A stretch of DNA of 5,880 nucleotides from Candidatus Nealsonbacteria bacterium CG11_big_fil_rev_8_21_14_0_20_37_68 (lineage in GTDB: Bacteria; Patescibacteriota; Minisyncoccia; Minisyncoccales; GCA-002782225). The stretch spans positions 1 to 5,880 of the forward strand of contig PCWJ01000006.1 in assembly GCA_002787295.1 (NCBI GenBank). Reading direction: 5' to 3'. The notes under the pieces were generated by a model that was given only the letters and a program-made list of their open reading frames with translations, searched no databases and was not told the DNA's origin. The position numbers and the translations under genes are program-made. Below, piece after piece: positions 5,548 to 5,880 of this stretch (positions within the stretch are counted from its first letter, which is position 1; each line of letters opens with the position of its first letter).

Positions 5548-5576
5548 ATAATAATCTATTGTTATAAAAATGTCAA
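5548..5576 (-). promoter_or_regulatory. Sigma70-type promoter of the RRM gene
   Basis: On the minus strand a perfect -35 box TTGACA (5576-5571) is followed after exactly 17 bases by TATTAT (5553-5548), five of six matches to the -10 consensus. Transcription would start near 5541. It is the best promoter in the window. Confidence 0.75.
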
Positions 5577-5644
5577 CCCCGTTAAAAATTTATTTATTTC
5601 TGTGTCTTTTTAGAAATCTGCTATGCCTTGCTCTATTTCTGTAT

Positions 5645-5880
5645 TTATTTGGGTTGTGTGAGTTTTTCATTTTTTTTCTTCTTAATATTTTCTTTTTCTT
5701 CAGCCGTCAAAGAAGTAAACCATAAAATAAATGGCCTGCGAAGTTTATCTATTGACCAATTATCATCTTTAAAAAGCGAAGTCCTCTCTATTCTAAAACG
5801 TGAAAGCAAGGATGTTGTAGCCTGCAAGTTTAAAGGAGACAATTTATTATGCTCTAATAAAAATTGTTGTTTTTTAGTCA
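5645..5880 (-). CDS. C-terminal part of an unrecognised protein, cut by the window edge
   Basis: The frame is open to the right edge of the window, so only the last 77 residues are seen; an internal TTG at 5842 should not be taken as its start. The visible part begins TKKQQFLLEHNKLSPLNLQ, continues with SLLSRFRIERTSLFKDDNWS and a KLRRPFILWFTSLT segment, and ends in a very Lys-rich, probably disordered tail (EEKENIKKKKNEKLTQPK). The RPFILWFTSL part is hydrophobic but too short and isolated to call a membrane helix. I do not recognise the family. The TAA stop at 5645 is about 70 bases before the RRM promoter; only a weak ATTTCT/AGAAAT stem (5596-5617) lies between, so read-through into the RRM gene is possible. 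Confidence 0.6.
   Translation of the reverse strand, partial: TKKQQFLLEHNKLSPLNLQATTSLLSRFRIERTSLFKDDNWSIDKLRRPFILWFTSLTAEEKENIKKKKNEKLTQPK

Noticed and set aside
5645..5842. A complete 65-residue gene starting at TTG 5842
   Set aside because: The frame stays open upstream to the window edge, with no ribosome-binding site at the TTG, so it is read as the end of a longer gene.

Overview
This is a compact, AT-rich bacterial window in which every supportable gene lies on the minus strand, so it reads from right to left. Gene order in the direction of transcription is: the C-terminal end of an unrecognised protein (cut by the right edge), a small RRM-type RNA-binding protein, the radical-SAM rRNA/tRNA methyltransferase RlmN, the 2'-O-ribose rRNA methyltransferase RlmE (FtsJ/RrmJ), an HI0933-type flavoprotein, a diacylglycerol/sphingosine-kinase-type lipid kinase, a tiny very basic ORF absent from a standard ORF list, and a small protein with a winged-helix-like C-terminal part. 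Short minimal housekeeping proteins, tight packing, low GC and many GC-rich palindromes between genes suggest a reduced-genome uncultivated bacterium, for example of the Patescibacteria/CPR type. That assignment is inference, because no rRNA or other strong taxonomic marker is present.

Transcription appears to be split into units. The RRM gene has its own sigma70-like promoter (TTGACA, 17 bp, TATTAT) about 210 bases upstream of its start, giving a long leader, and it ends in a perfect 28-base palindromic terminator. rlmN follows with a possible promoter placed so that the mRNA would be leaderless, and it ends in a second intrinsic terminator. rlmE, the flavoprotein and the lipid kinase then run as one cluster: rlmE and the flavoprotein are 1 base apart and the kinase follows about 50 bases later. 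The basic small ORF and the winged-helix-like gene overlap by 4 bases (ATGA), and lie after a compound palindrome downstream of the kinase.

Three genes (RRM protein, rlmN, rlmE) concern RNA binding or modification of 23S rRNA; the flavoprotein and lipid kinase have no obvious functional link to them. I see no mobile element gene, CRISPR array, tRNA, rRNA or toxin-antitoxin pair. The items most worth a second look are the RRM leader, where four copies of a GTAAG/CTTAC element could pair in mutually exclusive ways; the two genes whose C-terminal tails are encoded by palindromic DNA; the basic small ORF; and the rlmN start region. Most of the window is otherwise ordinary housekeeping sequence.
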